Source: an uncultured Flavobacteriales bacterium
GTDB taxonomy: Bacteria; Bacteroidota; Bacteroidia; Flavobacteriales; Crocinitomicaceae
NCBI GenBank assembly: GCA_946480085.1
Contig: CAMLHZ010000020.1
Span: 1-51,480, forward strand
Direction: 5' to 3'
DNA length: 51,480 nt
Shown here: piece by piece, positions 1 to 9,373 of the stretch
Position numbering within the stretch: the first letter of the stretch is position 1
How the letters are laid out: every line of letters starts with the position of its first letter
Notes under the pieces: model-generated
The model's input: only the letters and a program-made list of their open reading frames with translations
The model's database searches: none
What the model was told of the DNA's origin: nothing
Made by a program: the position numbers and the translations under genes

Positions 1-115
1 GCACTCTTTTTACTTTCGCAACACTTTAAACAATCTTTTTTTTGAAGTTTTTTGGAATCAGAACTGATACATCAGTATAACAGTTAGTTAGCCCTTAAAG
101 ATTTTTTAATAAAAG

Positions 116-715
116 CTAAACATTTACTAAATCGTTGAAGCCTTTTAGGGTGTTCAGAAGGTTTTCAGGGAGATTGGACACATCTTCAAAACGATTGATT
201 TTTTCCAATTCCTGCTCAATCGTTTTGAAATCGACCATTAAAACCGGGCTTTTACCCTGCATAAACATTTTCAACTCCGGATAAATAGTGAAAACAACTA
301 TTTTATTTTTCTGAGATTTCACCTCTTCCTTATATATAAGGATAGAGAATAATGCAGCAAAAGCCAATCCCTCATCACGAGAAACCAATCCTTCCCGCTC
401 ACAGTCGAAATCAAATTCAGCCAAAACTCTTGTTAAGGTTCTTAGAAATTCCTTTTTCTCTTTCCCTTCTAATGAACGAAACAACGGTGAATGCGCATCG
501 AGATAGAATTTATCATTCGCATTCAACTTCACTTCTGCAACCCTAGGCTTGATCTTTCCTGTCTTATATAACCAATAACGTAACGAGACCGAAATTCCCA
601 CAACGACAACAACACCTGCAACTTTAGCCCAAAGCACATTGTTGGAATTCATTAATAACGGAATAGCAGTAAGTAAAACCGCAAAACCTAAAAGCTGGAC
701 AATGTAACTTCTCAT
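116..715 (-). CDS. Small membrane protein with MtfA-like domain lacking the peptidase motif
   Basis: The 199-residue protein starts with two hydrophobic stretches (about residues 5-22 and 29-48), followed by a soluble domain. The pattern of that domain (an 'FxRSLxxxEKKxFLRxLxRVL' start, a later 'GLAFAALFSILIY' helix and an 'IYPE' strand) resembles the N-terminal part of MtfA/M90 zinc peptidases, which bind the Mlc repressor in enterobacteria. The HExxH zinc site that follows in MtfA is absent and the protein ends soon after, so I expect no peptidase activity. It begins 4 nt after the stop codon of the POT transporter upstream, so the two are probably co-transcribed. The family assignment is by eye and tentative; a lineage-specific membrane protein is the alternative. 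Confidence 0.6.
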   Translation of the reverse strand: MRSYIVQLLGFAVLLTAIPLLMNSNNVLWAKVAGVVVVVGISVSLRYWLYKTGKIKPRVAEVKLNANDKFYLDAHSPLFRSLEGKEKKEFLRTLTRVLAEFDFDCEREGLVSRDEGLAFAALFSILIYKEEVKSQKNKIVVFTIYPELKMFMQGKSPVLMVDFKTIEQELEKINRFEDVSNLPENLLNTLKGFNDLVNV

Positions 716-719
716 AATT

Positions 720-2387
720 CTACTTACCTACATTTTGTTCTCTGAACACTTTCAATAGCCACGGCAATAACATAACTAACAGCAGGGTTGCTCCCATCAT
801 TAAATAGAAGTTCAACATGAAGAATGACGCCTTGTTATCGTACCCATCCCACAACGATGCAATGACCCCGCTCAATTTGTTTCCTATTGACGTTGAAATA
901 AACCAAGCCCCCATTAACAAGGCTGTTAATCGAGCCGGTGCCAATTTCGAAACCATTGACAATCCTATAGGTGATAAGCACAATTCTCCAACTGTGATTA
1001 CGCCATACGCTCCGAAGAACCACCAATAACTTGTTTTTATTTCACCATTCATGGACGCATTTGCCGCAGCAACCATTACCAAACAAGATAATCCGGTAAT
1101 GAATAATCCTATCACAAACTTGATTGGAATAGAAGGTTCTCTTTTCTTAGATCGCATGAAACGGAAAATCCCAACCACTAACGGTGTAAGAACGATTACC
1201 CAAAACGGATTAACAGACTGAAAAATGTTCGTATTGAATACATGCACTTGCTCACCCTCTTTTCTCACCTTCGGATCATTCTTAAAATACGAGGGATACT
1301 GAACTGCTGTCTTGCCTTCAACTTTCCGGAAATGCTCATCAGTTACCTGTTCTGGTTCTAATGATTTTTCATATTTCACAGTATCCGCCAAATACATTGA
1401 ACTTAATCCACCTTGGATAGAAGCAGGAACTTCTCTATCTGTATAATTCTTTGCCCAAGTATTCAGTACTGTTCCATTTTGTTTAAAGATTGCCCAAAAC
1501 GGTGTGACCGCTAAACAAACGACTAGAATTGCACTTACAACCCTGCGTTCATTCTTCGGTGAAGAGAACAATACGTATGCAAAGAAGAAAATCACAGGAA
1601 CACACGCAAACAAAAAGGCATCTGTCACATCGTCTTTAATAATAAAGGAGTTTGGATTTGCATCTGAAGGCACACCATTAATAAAGTAACCAAGCGCTGC
1701 AAATATGATTGCCGGAATAACAACTATTGCCAAATCAATCCACCAAGGCTTCTCTCCAGGAACAGCGACTTTCTTTACATCGCCACCTTCATAGTGCTTA
1801 CTCCCCATCAAAAAGACAACAATTCCAATGAACATTCCTACTCCTGCACCAATAAACGCCATGGAATATCCATACTTATTTATCAAAATAGCCGAAACGA
1901 TATTGCAAACGAAAGCCCCAATGTTAATTCCCATATAGAAGATGTTGTAACCTTCATCTTTCTGAGCCTTGAACTCTTCCTTATTATATAGGTTACCTAA
2001 TAAAGTCGAAATATTAGGTTTGAACAATCCGTTTCCACAAATAACCAACACCATTCCTGTATACAACATCGAATAGGAATGAATGCCCATTAAGCAATAA
2101 CCAACTCCCATCAAAATTCCACCAAGAACAATAGGAAGCTTGTATCCGAGAACACGATCGGCCAGCAAACCACCAATAAACGGAGTGAAAAACACCAAGG
2201 CGATAAACGTACCATACAATCCAGCCGACTCAGTAGTTGTCATTTCGAAACCACCTTTCAGCGCAATGTCTTCCAAATACAAAGTGAAAATTCCGATCAT
2301 CAAGTAATAACCGAATCGCTCCCACATTTCTGACATAAAAAGAAATGGTAATGCTTTTGGATGTTTGCGAATTTTGTCTGCTGCCAT
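720..2387 (-). CDS. POT/PTR2-family proton-coupled peptide transporter (copy 1)
   Basis: This 555-residue inner-membrane protein is a member of the major facilitator superfamily that imports di- and tripeptides with protons. The N-terminus carries the POT ExxERF motif (E20, E23, R24), and the PTR2 signature 'FYMGINIGAF' lies near residue 150. A roughly 90-residue soluble stretch rich in charged and Tyr residues lies between transmembrane segments at about residues 310-400, a loop more extensive than in short bacterial POTs. I chose the ATG at 2387. A longer reading from a TTG at 2420 would begin inside the terminator of the preceding gene and adds residues with no family match. It is the last of three tandem paralogues, followed after 4 nt by the MtfA-like membrane protein. 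Confidence 0.93.
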   Translation of the reverse strand: MAADKIRKHPKALPFLFMSEMWERFGYYLMIGIFTLYLEDIALKGGFEMTTTESAGLYGTFIALVFFTPFIGGLLADRVLGYKLPIVLGGILMGVGYCLMGIHSYSMLYTGMVLVICGNGLFKPNISTLLGNLYNKEEFKAQKDEGYNIFYMGINIGAFVCNIVSAILINKYGYSMAFIGAGVGMFIGIVVFLMGSKHYEGGDVKKVAVPGEKPWWIDLAIVVIPAIIFAALGYFINGVPSDANPNSFIIKDDVTDAFLFACVPVIFFFAYVLFSSPKNERRVVSAILVVCLAVTPFWAIFKQNGTVLNTWAKNYTDREVPASIQGGLSSMYLADTVKYEKSLEPEQVTDEHFRKVEGKTAVQYPSYFKNDPKVRKEGEQVHVFNTNIFQSVNPFWVIVLTPLVVGIFRFMRSKKREPSIPIKFVIGLFITGLSCLVMVAAANASMNGEIKTSYWWFFGAYGVITVGELCLSPIGLSMVSKLAPARLTALLMGAWFISTSIGNKLSGVIASLWDGYDNKASFFMLNFYLMMGATLLLVMLLPWLLKVFREQNVGK

Positions 2388-2402
2388 AGTGTACAAATAA
2401 AA

Positions 2403-2438
2403 AGTCCCGCTAATGTTCAATTAGATCACAGCGGGACT
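2403..2438 (-). terminator. Intrinsic terminator after POT copy 2
   Basis: On the minus strand, AGTCCCGCT and AGCGGGACT form a perfect 9-bp stem around an 18-nt loop, followed by TTTTTATTT. It lies just after the stop codon of the second POT gene and before the ATG of the first, so each transporter is probably its own transcription unit. Confidence 0.85.
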
Positions 2439-2456
2439 CAAAGATAAAAGATTTTG

Positions 2457-3992
2457 TTATTTAACTTCCTGCATAAGCTTTCTAACCAAAGGAGAAATTA
2501 CCAACAAGGCAACTCCTGCAATTAGCGCATATATTGCCAATTGATAATATCCGTCTGTATACGATTGCATTTTTACAGAAGCGCTTGCGTTCTCATCTGC
2601 ACTGGCCATATTCGCACCTAAAATTCCTGCAACATATTGTCCATACGCAGATGCCAAAAACCAAAGTCCCATCATTGCACCGTGCAAACGAGCCGGAGAA
2701 AGTTTGGTCATTAACGACAATCCAATTGGAGACAAGAACAATTCCCCAAACGTAATTACCAAATACGCCAGAGTAAAAACAACCAATGATGATTTGTCAC
2801 CTGAAATAAAGAAGCGCAATGAATAAAATACATAGAATGCCATTGCAAGAAATAAGAATGCTATACCAAACTTCACAACAGAATTCGGTTCTATTCTTTT
2901 TCTAGCCATCCACAAAAACAGCAACCCTACAATCGGACTGAAAATAATAATGAACAAAGAGTTCGCAGAATTATTAACTACGTTCGGATCGATTTTCATT
3001 CCAAGAAGATCATTATTCAGGTTGTTTTTCGCGAAAAGGGAAAGCGAACCTCCACTTTGTTCGAAAAACGCCCAAAAGAAAATGGAAAAAACGATAAAGA
3101 CCAACGCCCCCATTAGCTTTCGCTTACCTGACGAATCTAATTTCATCAATTCATAAATCGCATACAAGAGAGCAATCGGTCCCACGATATACATAAACAA
3201 ATCTGTATACTCAGGTGTTGAAACCAAAATAAGAATTAATGGAATTACCAAAAGAGATCCGGCATATACTGCGTAACGAACAAATCTTGCTTTATCTTCA
3301 GACAAAGCAGCAATTTTAGGAGAAATTCCAATTGGACCTAGAGTTCTTTGAGTGAAGGAAAAAACCAACAATCCCAATGTCATAAAAATCCCTGATAAAC
3401 CGAATGCCAAATTCCATCCGTAGGCTCCCGCAACCCAAATACATGCTGCTCCACCCAGCAATGCTCCTATATTGATTCCGGAATAGAACAATGAAAAACC
3501 TGCATCTCTTCGCTCATCACCATCTCGATAGAGTTGCCCCACCATCGATGAGATATTCGGCTTGAAAAAACCTGTTCCAATAATTGTAAAGCTTATTCCG
3601 ATGTAAAACAATTCCTTCGGTGCAATGGCCAATATGGCACTACCTGTAATCATCAATAATCCGCCCCAAAAAATCGACTTTCTAAAGCCAAGAATCTTGT
3701 CAGCAAACATCCCCCCCACAAAAGCGAACGTATAAACAAATGCCTGAATGGCGCCGTACTGCAGATTTGCTGTTTTTTCCGAAATCCCCAGACCAAGAGT
3801 CATATCCACCATGAAAAGCGTAAGCATTCCTCGCATTCCGTAAAACGAGAATCTTTCCCACATTTCGGCAAGGAACAAATACCACAATTGTTTCGGGTAT
3901 TTTCCTTTGAAATCTTGAATGGCTGCCAATTCAGCGGAAACCGCCGGCGAATGCGTTCCTTCGTTAAGTTGGTCTAATGGTTCCTGAGTCAT
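2457..3992 (-). CDS. POT/PTR2-family proton-coupled peptide transporter (copy 2)
   Basis: A 511-residue polytopic inner-membrane transporter with the ExxERF motif at E43/E46/R47 and the PTR2 signature 'FYSGINIGAL'. It has an extended, hydrophilic N-terminus of about 35 residues before the first membrane helix, and no large internal insertion, so it is the most compact of the three copies. The expected role is uptake of small peptides driven by the proton gradient. The start is an ATG; a terminator follows the stop and another precedes the gene, so it is probably transcribed alone. Confidence 0.94.
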   Translation of the reverse strand: MTQEPLDQLNEGTHSPAVSAELAAIQDFKGKYPKQLWYLFLAEMWERFSFYGMRGMLTLFMVDMTLGLGISEKTANLQYGAIQAFVYTFAFVGGMFADKILGFRKSIFWGGLLMITGSAILAIAPKELFYIGISFTIIGTGFFKPNISSMVGQLYRDGDERRDAGFSLFYSGINIGALLGGAACIWVAGAYGWNLAFGLSGIFMTLGLLVFSFTQRTLGPIGISPKIAALSEDKARFVRYAVYAGSLLVIPLILILVSTPEYTDLFMYIVGPIALLYAIYELMKLDSSGKRKLMGALVFIVFSIFFWAFFEQSGGSLSLFAKNNLNNDLLGMKIDPNVVNNSANSLFIIIFSPIVGLLFLWMARKRIEPNSVVKFGIAFLFLAMAFYVFYSLRFFISGDKSSLVVFTLAYLVITFGELFLSPIGLSLMTKLSPARLHGAMMGLWFLASAYGQYVAGILGANMASADENASASVKMQSYTDGYYQLAIYALIAGVALLVISPLVRKLMQEVK

Positions 3993-4032
3993 ATAATTAA
4001 AGTATGTTACCGGTAAAAGTCGGGAAATTAAT

Positions 4033-4070
4033 TCAAAAAAAATCCCTCTGTAATTTTACAAAGGGGTTTT
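4033..4070 (-). terminator. Intrinsic terminator after POT copy 3
   Basis: Read on the minus strand, CCCCTTTGTAA and TTACAGAGGG form a hairpin with a wobble or mismatch and an AA loop, followed directly by a run of eight T. It lies about 20 nt after the stop of the 594-residue POT gene. Confidence 0.8.
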
Positions 4071-4090
4071 AAGAGTCAAATCAATCGTGA

Positions 4091-5875
4091 TTATCGAATT
4101 CCATGCATTAATTTCTCCACTCGTTTATGTAGAACAAATAACAATAAACTCGTTATTCCAGACATGATAATGAAGATAATAAAGAATGCATATAGCGTAT
4201 TGATCTTAAATCCGAAAAGTGAATTCTCAGTATTTTCAAAAACTATTGATCCAACATGCTTACCATCGACAGATAAATTTCTTACAATAACATTTTTATT
4301 TCCTTGGTACTTCGCAACCAGGCTATTATTGATTGCTACATCAGAAAGACTATCCTTAAATGTCCCTCTATCCGCAAACACTACTGACTTCATATCTTTA
4401 ATGTCTCCGGAAACATAAGTTGCATACTTCTTATATAAAGTGTCAGCTGCAGCTAATTTTTCACGATTCATCTTCTTCCCTTCTGCTTTCAACTGCTCCT
4501 CGTATTTACCGATTACAGCTGCCTCCATTGGGTTTTCAGATTTATTCATCAAGAACGCGGCTGATTCAATTACTTGCTTTTCTGTCATTCCAGACTCTTT
4601 TGCAACCAATACCTCTTTTACCATTGGTTGAGGGATCAATCCTGAAAATAGACCAGCAGTAAAATTTCCAACTACTGAAGACAAAAAGAAAACAGCCATC
4701 ATCATTGAAGCAAAACGTCTTGGTGACAGTTTATTCACAACTGATAATCCCACAGGAGAAATAGCCAGCTCACCACAAGTATGTAAGAAATACATACCAA
4801 TTAAAAAGAACATGGAAATCTTTTCTTCCATTCCCATTCCTTTTACGCTGAAAGCGATTAACACATATCCCACAGCAAGAATAGCAAGACCCCAAACCAT
4901 TTTCATTGGTGAACTAGGTTCTCTTTTTCGGCTGCTCAGCGTAGACCACATAACAGAGAAAAGAGGTGCAAGAATAATAATGAAGATTGGGTTTATCGAT
5001 TGAAAAAACGATGCCGGAACGGTCCATCCAAACAATCCTCGGTCCGTATTTTGATCAGCAAAAATTGTTAATGATGCACCAGCCTGCTCAAATGCCGCCC
5101 AAAAGGCTATAACGAATGCTGTAATGATGAAGATTGCAAAAATTCGATCTTTCTCAACTTTTGTCAAACCAGCCTGAACTTCTTCAGCAATACCAGCATT
5201 TTCTCTTTCCTTCTTATAAAAAGATGGTTTCATACCAATTGGCTCACCTTCAGGAGTAATCAAATATTTTTTCTGTAACATCAACATGGTAATTGTTCCC
5301 AATACCATTCCTATCCCAGCAGATAAAAATCCATATTTAAAATCTGCGGCACTTCCTGTATCACCAAATCCTCCACAAACTAAAGGAGCTACTAATGCTC
5401 CTGCATTAATACCCATATAGAAAATGGTGTACGCAGAATCAATTCTAGAATCTCCTTTTGGATACAAAGACCCAACCATTGAAGAAATATTCGGTTTGAA
5501 AAAACCATTTCCTAAAATCAAGAACCCTAAAGCAACATACATGATCGGAATCGCTGAAGCAGTGTGATCATACATACTTGCACTAAAGAACATTAAGAAT
5601 TGAGCGATAGCCATTAAGATTCCACCAACAAAAATGGATCTACGATTTCCCCAATATCTATCTGCAATAAACCCACCTAAAAGTGGAGTAGCATAAACCA
5701 AAGAAGTATAAGTCCCAAAAATCCCACCAGCTGCCTTCGCATCAATTAATAGCGCTTTTGTTAAGTACAAAATGAAAATGGCACGCATTCCATAGTACGA
5801 GAAACGTTCCCACATTTCAACCGTAAACAATAGATAAAGTCCTTTCGGATGCCCTTTTGGAGTTGAATTTTCCAT
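4091..5875 (-). CDS. POT/PTR2-family peptide transporter with large insertion (copy 3)
   Basis: A 594-residue polytopic transporter with the ExxERF motif (E20, E23, R24), then 'SYYGMRAIF', and the signature 'FYMGINAGAL'. It carries a hydrophilic insertion of about 145 residues (roughly 413-558) just before the final transmembrane helix. The insertion is rich in Lys and Glu with helical character, then turns strand-like. Such a segment is absent from the second copy and from compact bacterial POTs. From its place before the last helix it is probably extracytoplasmic. Function is inferred as proton-coupled di/tripeptide uptake; the insertion might contact a periplasmic or outer-membrane partner. 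It is divergent from the TatD-type gene, with 92 nt between the start codons. Confidence 0.93.
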   Translation of the reverse strand: MENSTPKGHPKGLYLLFTVEMWERFSYYGMRAIFILYLTKALLIDAKAAGGIFGTYTSLVYATPLLGGFIADRYWGNRRSIFVGGILMAIAQFLMFFSASMYDHTASAIPIMYVALGFLILGNGFFKPNISSMVGSLYPKGDSRIDSAYTIFYMGINAGALVAPLVCGGFGDTGSAADFKYGFLSAGIGMVLGTITMLMLQKKYLITPEGEPIGMKPSFYKKERENAGIAEEVQAGLTKVEKDRIFAIFIITAFVIAFWAAFEQAGASLTIFADQNTDRGLFGWTVPASFFQSINPIFIIILAPLFSVMWSTLSSRKREPSSPMKMVWGLAILAVGYVLIAFSVKGMGMEEKISMFFLIGMYFLHTCGELAISPVGLSVVNKLSPRRFASMMMAVFFLSSVVGNFTAGLFSGLIPQPMVKEVLVAKESGMTEKQVIESAAFLMNKSENPMEAAVIGKYEEQLKAEGKKMNREKLAAADTLYKKYATYVSGDIKDMKSVVFADRGTFKDSLSDVAINNSLVAKYQGNKNVIVRNLSVDGKHVGSIVFENTENSLFGFKINTLYAFFIIFIIMSGITSLLLFVLHKRVEKLMHGIR

Positions 5876-5920
5876 ATATAAGATATAATTTTTAGCGTCG
5901 TGAAAATAGACAAAAAACTA

Positions 5921-5948
5921 TTGATTCGTTCAGAATGTTTTAATTTTA
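5921..5948 (+). promoter_or_regulatory. Candidate Bacteroidota-type promoter for the TatD/tcdA pair
   Basis: TTG at 5921-5923, a 17-nt spacer, then TAATTTTA at 5941-5948, close to the Bacteroidota consensus TTG...TAnnTTTG. The ATG of the TatD-like gene lies 20 nt downstream. The match is imperfect (final A for G). Confidence 0.35.
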
Positions 5949-5967
5949 ACGTAACAACAAATTAGCA

Positions 5968-6615
5968 ATGTCTGCTTTCGAATACTTTTTCAATTCTCAT
6001 TCACATCAATCGCTCAAAAGCGAACAGGCTGTTGTTCAGTTAAATCCGTTCCAAAAGACAGATTTTCCCGCTTTTTTCTCAGCTGGAATTCATCCACAAG
6101 AGGCAACTGATAATGGACAAGAAATCGACGAGTGGTTAGCAACAATTGGACCGAAAACCAACTGCCTTGCTATTGGTGAAATCGGACTGGATAATCGCTT
6201 CGGAAATGTGGAAAAACAAGAAGACATTTATATTCAACAACTTCAGTTTGCAGAAAAATTAAACAAACCTGTGATTCTTCATTGTGTTAATTCATGGGAC
6301 AGATGTAAATTCTTGCATTCTAAAAACGCACCAAGCACCTATTTGATTTATCACGGCTTTAATAAAGCTGGAATTCTCCAAGATGTGCTGAACTATACAA
6401 AATCAGTAGTTTCGATTGGTGCTTCTATTCTATCAAATCAAAGTCTCATGGATAAAATCAATAAAATTCCATTAGATAAATTGTTGGTTGAAACAGACGA
6501 CAAACTCATATCGATCGTCGAAATTTATCAAAAATTAGCTGACTTAAAATCACTAACTTTGCGCGATTTTAAAGATCAAATTGACAACAACGCAAAACGA
6601 ATATTTAGGTTATGA
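5968..6615 (+). CDS. TatD-family metal-dependent hydrolase, short form
   Basis: A 215-residue protein with the full set of TatD metal ligands: H11-x-H13 at the start, E71 in 'IGEIGLD', H105 in 'PVILHC', H129 in 'YHGF' and D177 in 'LLVETDD'. TatD enzymes are TIM-barrel nucleases or hydrolases acting in the cytoplasm. Members are usually near 260 residues, so this is a shortened form, and its N-terminus reads NSHSH rather than the usual DTHCH. The stop codon overlaps the start of tcdA by four bases (ATGA), which indicates translational coupling. The exact substrate is not visible; DNA or an unknown phosphoester is possible. Confidence 0.85.
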   Translation: MSAFEYFFNSHSHQSLKSEQAVVQLNPFQKTDFPAFFSAGIHPQEATDNGQEIDEWLATIGPKTNCLAIGEIGLDNRFGNVEKQEDIYIQQLQFAEKLNKPVILHCVNSWDRCKFLHSKNAPSTYLIYHGFNKAGILQDVLNYTKSVVSIGASILSNQSLMDKINKIPLDKLLVETDDKLISIVEIYQKLADLKSLTLRDFKDQIDNNAKRIFRL

Positions 6616-7352
6616 GTAACTGGCTTGAACGCACAGAATTAATTTTAGGAAAAGAAGAAATCAATCGATTGAAAAATGCACACGTGCTGATTGTTGGTTT
6701 AGGTGGGATTGGATCATTTGCAGGAGAATTTATTGCAAGAGCTGGTGTTGGAACAATGACAATTATTGATGGTGATGTTTTCGATATCTCAAATAAAAAC
6801 CGTCAGTTGACAGCTCTCGATTCTACAATCGGACGTAACAAGGCTGTTGTTTTGGCAGAAAGAATTCGTGAGATCAATCCTGAAATTAAACTGAATATTG
6901 TTGAAGAATTTGTGCTTCCAGAACGCGTTTGGGAAATTTTGGACGAATACAAACCGGATTACGTGATGGATTGTATCGATAGCCTTACTCCTAAAATTGA
7001 ATGGATCGCCGCTTGTAAAAAACGAAACGTGAAATGTATTTCTCATTTGGGAGCAGGTGGAAAAACAGATCCGAGCCGTGTGAAAGTTGCGGAATTATCA
7101 AATAGCTTCAATTGTCAATTGGGACATCATGTGAAAAAGCGTCTGAAAAAACGTGGAATTGGATACAAAGGCGTTCGCTGTGTTTTCTCCGAAGAAGTTC
7201 AGCAAAAACAATCTTTAAAAATGACCGATGGATCCAATTTTAAAGCATCTTTCTACGGAACAGTGAGTTATATGCCGGCATTGTTCGGACTATACGGTGC
7301 AGCTGAGGTCATTGACTATATATCGAAAAATAGAAGCGGAAAATTCAATTAG
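6612..7352 (+). CDS. tcdA: tRNA threonylcarbamoyladenosine dehydratase
   Basis: A 246-residue E1-like (ThiF/MoeB fold) protein. The nucleotide-binding loop 'GLGGIGSFAGE' lies at residues 29-39, followed by 'IDGDVFDISNKNRQ'. The downstream 'CIDSLTPKIEWIAAC', 'GAGGKTDPSRVKVAEL' and 'VKKRLKKRGI' segments are typical of TcdA (CsdL), which uses ATP to cyclise t6A at position 37 of ANN-decoding tRNAs to ct6A. Length matches the family. It overlaps the TatD-like gene by 4 nt, so the two are co-translated. Confidence 0.92.
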   Translation: MSNWLERTELILGKEEINRLKNAHVLIVGLGGIGSFAGEFIARAGVGTMTIIDGDVFDISNKNRQLTALDSTIGRNKAVVLAERIREINPEIKLNIVEEFVLPERVWEILDEYKPDYVMDCIDSLTPKIEWIAACKKRNVKCISHLGAGGKTDPSRVKVAELSNSFNCQLGHHVKKRLKKRGIGYKGVRCVFSEEVQQKQSLKMTDGSNFKASFYGTVSYMPALFGLYGAAEVIDYISKNRSGKFN

Positions 7353-7415
7353 AATATTTCTGACAAACACTTTAAACTTTAGAAATTGTATATTCGTGTC
7401 CCCAAAACCCATTGG

Positions 7416-9362
7416 ATGAAATTTACCCATATACTCATCGGACTTATTTCCACAAGTCTTCTTATATCATCATGTGGCGATAGCGCTGCTGATTCTGCGA
7501 CTGACAAGCCGACAGTTTCTGGCGTTGTAAATAATGATGATCAACATACTTATTCCAATACTGACGAAATTCGTACAACACACATTGACCTTGAATTGGA
7601 CGTAAATTTCGAGAATAAACGTATTTACGGTGTTGCTCGTCACGAAATGCAACGAATTAAAGATACAGACACGGCCATTTTCGATATCAACGGTCCAAAG
7701 ATTCAAAAAGTAACCATTGGAAGCAAAAAAGGTGAAGAGGTTGACGCGGATATTTTCATTGGAAAAATGAAAGAATACATTGGTCAGCCATTGTGCGTAA
7801 AGATCGAAAAGGACACTCGTTTCATTAACATTTACTATGAAACAACGGATAGCGCAGCAGCATTAGATTGGTTGGAACCAAGTTTAACTGCAGGAAAAGA
7901 AAAACCATACTTATACACGCAAGGTCAGGCCATCTTAACAAGAACCTGGATACCGGTTCAGGGAACACCAGCAAATAGAATTACTTATTCAGCTGATGTT
8001 ACAGTTCCGAAAGATTTGATGGCTTTAATGAGTGCTGATAATCCACAAAAACGTTCCGAAACAGGGAAATATCACTTTGAGATGAAACAGCCTATTCCTG
8101 TTTATCTAATTGCTTTGGCAGTTGGAAATCTGGAATATAAATCGCTAGGGAAAAACTGTGGTGTTTACACCGAACCTGAAATGCTAGATGATGTTGCCTG
8201 GGAATTTGCGGATCTTCCGAAAATGATCACTGCGGCAGAAAGTCTTTATGGACCTTATAAATGGGGCCAATACGATGTTATTGTTCTTCCGTATTCCTTC
8301 CCTTTCGGCGGAATGGAGAATCCGAAATTGACTTTTGCTAACCCAACATTGATTGCTGGTGATAGAAGTGCTGTTTCTGTAATTGCACATGAATTAGCGC
8401 ATTCCTGGTCGGGTAATCTCGTTACAAATGCTACATGGAATGACTTCTGGCTGAACGAAGGATTCACCGTTTATTTCGAAAACCGAATCATGGAGAAACT
8501 CTATGGTAAAGAAACCGCAGACATGCTTTCTATCATCGAATTCCAGGAATTAGAAACGGAGATCAAAGAATTCACCGAAGCTGGTTTAGAAGAAGACACG
8601 CATTTGAAATTAGATTTGAAAGGAAGAAACCCTGATGATGGTTTAACTCAAATTGCTTATGTAAAGGGTGCGTTCTTCCTGAAAACATTGGAAAAAACTG
8701 TCGGAAGAGAGCGATTCGATGAATTCCTGAATGGATATTTCAACGACCACCAATTCCAAACGCTTACAACAGAACAGTTCAAAGCTTATTTGGAGAAGAA
8801 ATTGTTGAAACCAAATAACATTAAGTTCAACTGTGACGAGTGGTTCTACAAAGGCGGTTTACCGAAAAACTGTATTCGTTTGACTTCTCCTCGTTTCGAG
8901 AAAGTTCAGAAATACGCTGACGATTTCATTTCAGGAAAAGATATCTTCAAACAACCTAAGAAGAAAAAAGGCAAGAAACGTGAACCAGCGCTTTCTCGTG
9001 ATTTGTACACTCCTCAGGAATGGCAAGCATTCATTCGTCAGTTACCTGATGTGTTGACCGCCGAACAAATGAGAAAGCTGGATGCAAAACTTGATTTCAA
9101 GAACTGGGGGAATGCTGAAGTAGCTTGTGAGTGGTTTGTTTTGGGTATCAATTCAAATTACGAAGATATCAAGCCACAGTTGAAAGCATTCTTACTTCGA
9201 ACTGGTAGACGCAAGTTCCTGGTTCCAATTTACGAAGCGTTGAATAAAAATAAGGCTTGGAAAGATTGGGGATATCAGGTGTACAAGGAATCGAGAAATA
9301 ATTATCATCCGGTTTCTATCCAAACGCTCGACGCTTTACTTTCCTATAAAAAAGGGAAATAA
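7416..9362 (+). CDS. M1 zinc aminopeptidase lipoprotein, leukotriene-A4-hydrolase type
   Basis: A 648-residue exported peptidase. From the ATG at 7416 it begins with a lipoprotein signal ending 'LLISSCG'; a longer TTG reading from 7386 would put ten non-signal residues in front. The substrate-binding GGMEN motif is at 298-302 and the zinc site HELAH at 325-329, with the third ligand E348 in 'NEGF'. The segment 'QGQAILTRTWIPVQ' and the C-terminal helical domain match the leukotriene A4 hydrolase branch of M1, which in bacteria acts as an aminopeptidase. A Lys-rich linker 'KQPKKKKGKKRE' sits before the C-terminal domain. Being lipid-anchored, it would trim peptides at the envelope, which fits the POT transporters upstream. 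The next gene follows after 11 nt. Confidence 0.93.
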   Translation: MKFTHILIGLISTSLLISSCGDSAADSATDKPTVSGVVNNDDQHTYSNTDEIRTTHIDLELDVNFENKRIYGVARHEMQRIKDTDTAIFDINGPKIQKVTIGSKKGEEVDADIFIGKMKEYIGQPLCVKIEKDTRFINIYYETTDSAAALDWLEPSLTAGKEKPYLYTQGQAILTRTWIPVQGTPANRITYSADVTVPKDLMALMSADNPQKRSETGKYHFEMKQPIPVYLIALAVGNLEYKSLGKNCGVYTEPEMLDDVAWEFADLPKMITAAESLYGPYKWGQYDVIVLPYSFPFGGMENPKLTFANPTLIAGDRSAVSVIAHELAHSWSGNLVTNATWNDFWLNEGFTVYFENRIMEKLYGKETADMLSIIEFQELETEIKEFTEAGLEEDTHLKLDLKGRNPDDGLTQIAYVKGAFFLKTLEKTVGRERFDEFLNGYFNDHQFQTLTTEQFKAYLEKKLLKPNNIKFNCDEWFYKGGLPKNCIRLTSPRFEKVQKYADDFISGKDIFKQPKKKKGKKREPALSRDLYTPQEWQAFIRQLPDVLTAEQMRKLDAKLDFKNWGNAEVACEWFVLGINSNYEDIKPQLKAFLLRTGRRKFLVPIYEALNKNKAWKDWGYQVYKESRNNYHPVSIQTLDALLSYKKGK

Positions 9363-9373
9363 CCTGTTAGCTT

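Noticed and set aside
2388..2420. An N-terminal extension of POT copy 1 from a TTG at 2420
   Set aside because: It begins inside the terminator hairpin of the previous gene; the ATG at 2387 gives the family's normal start.
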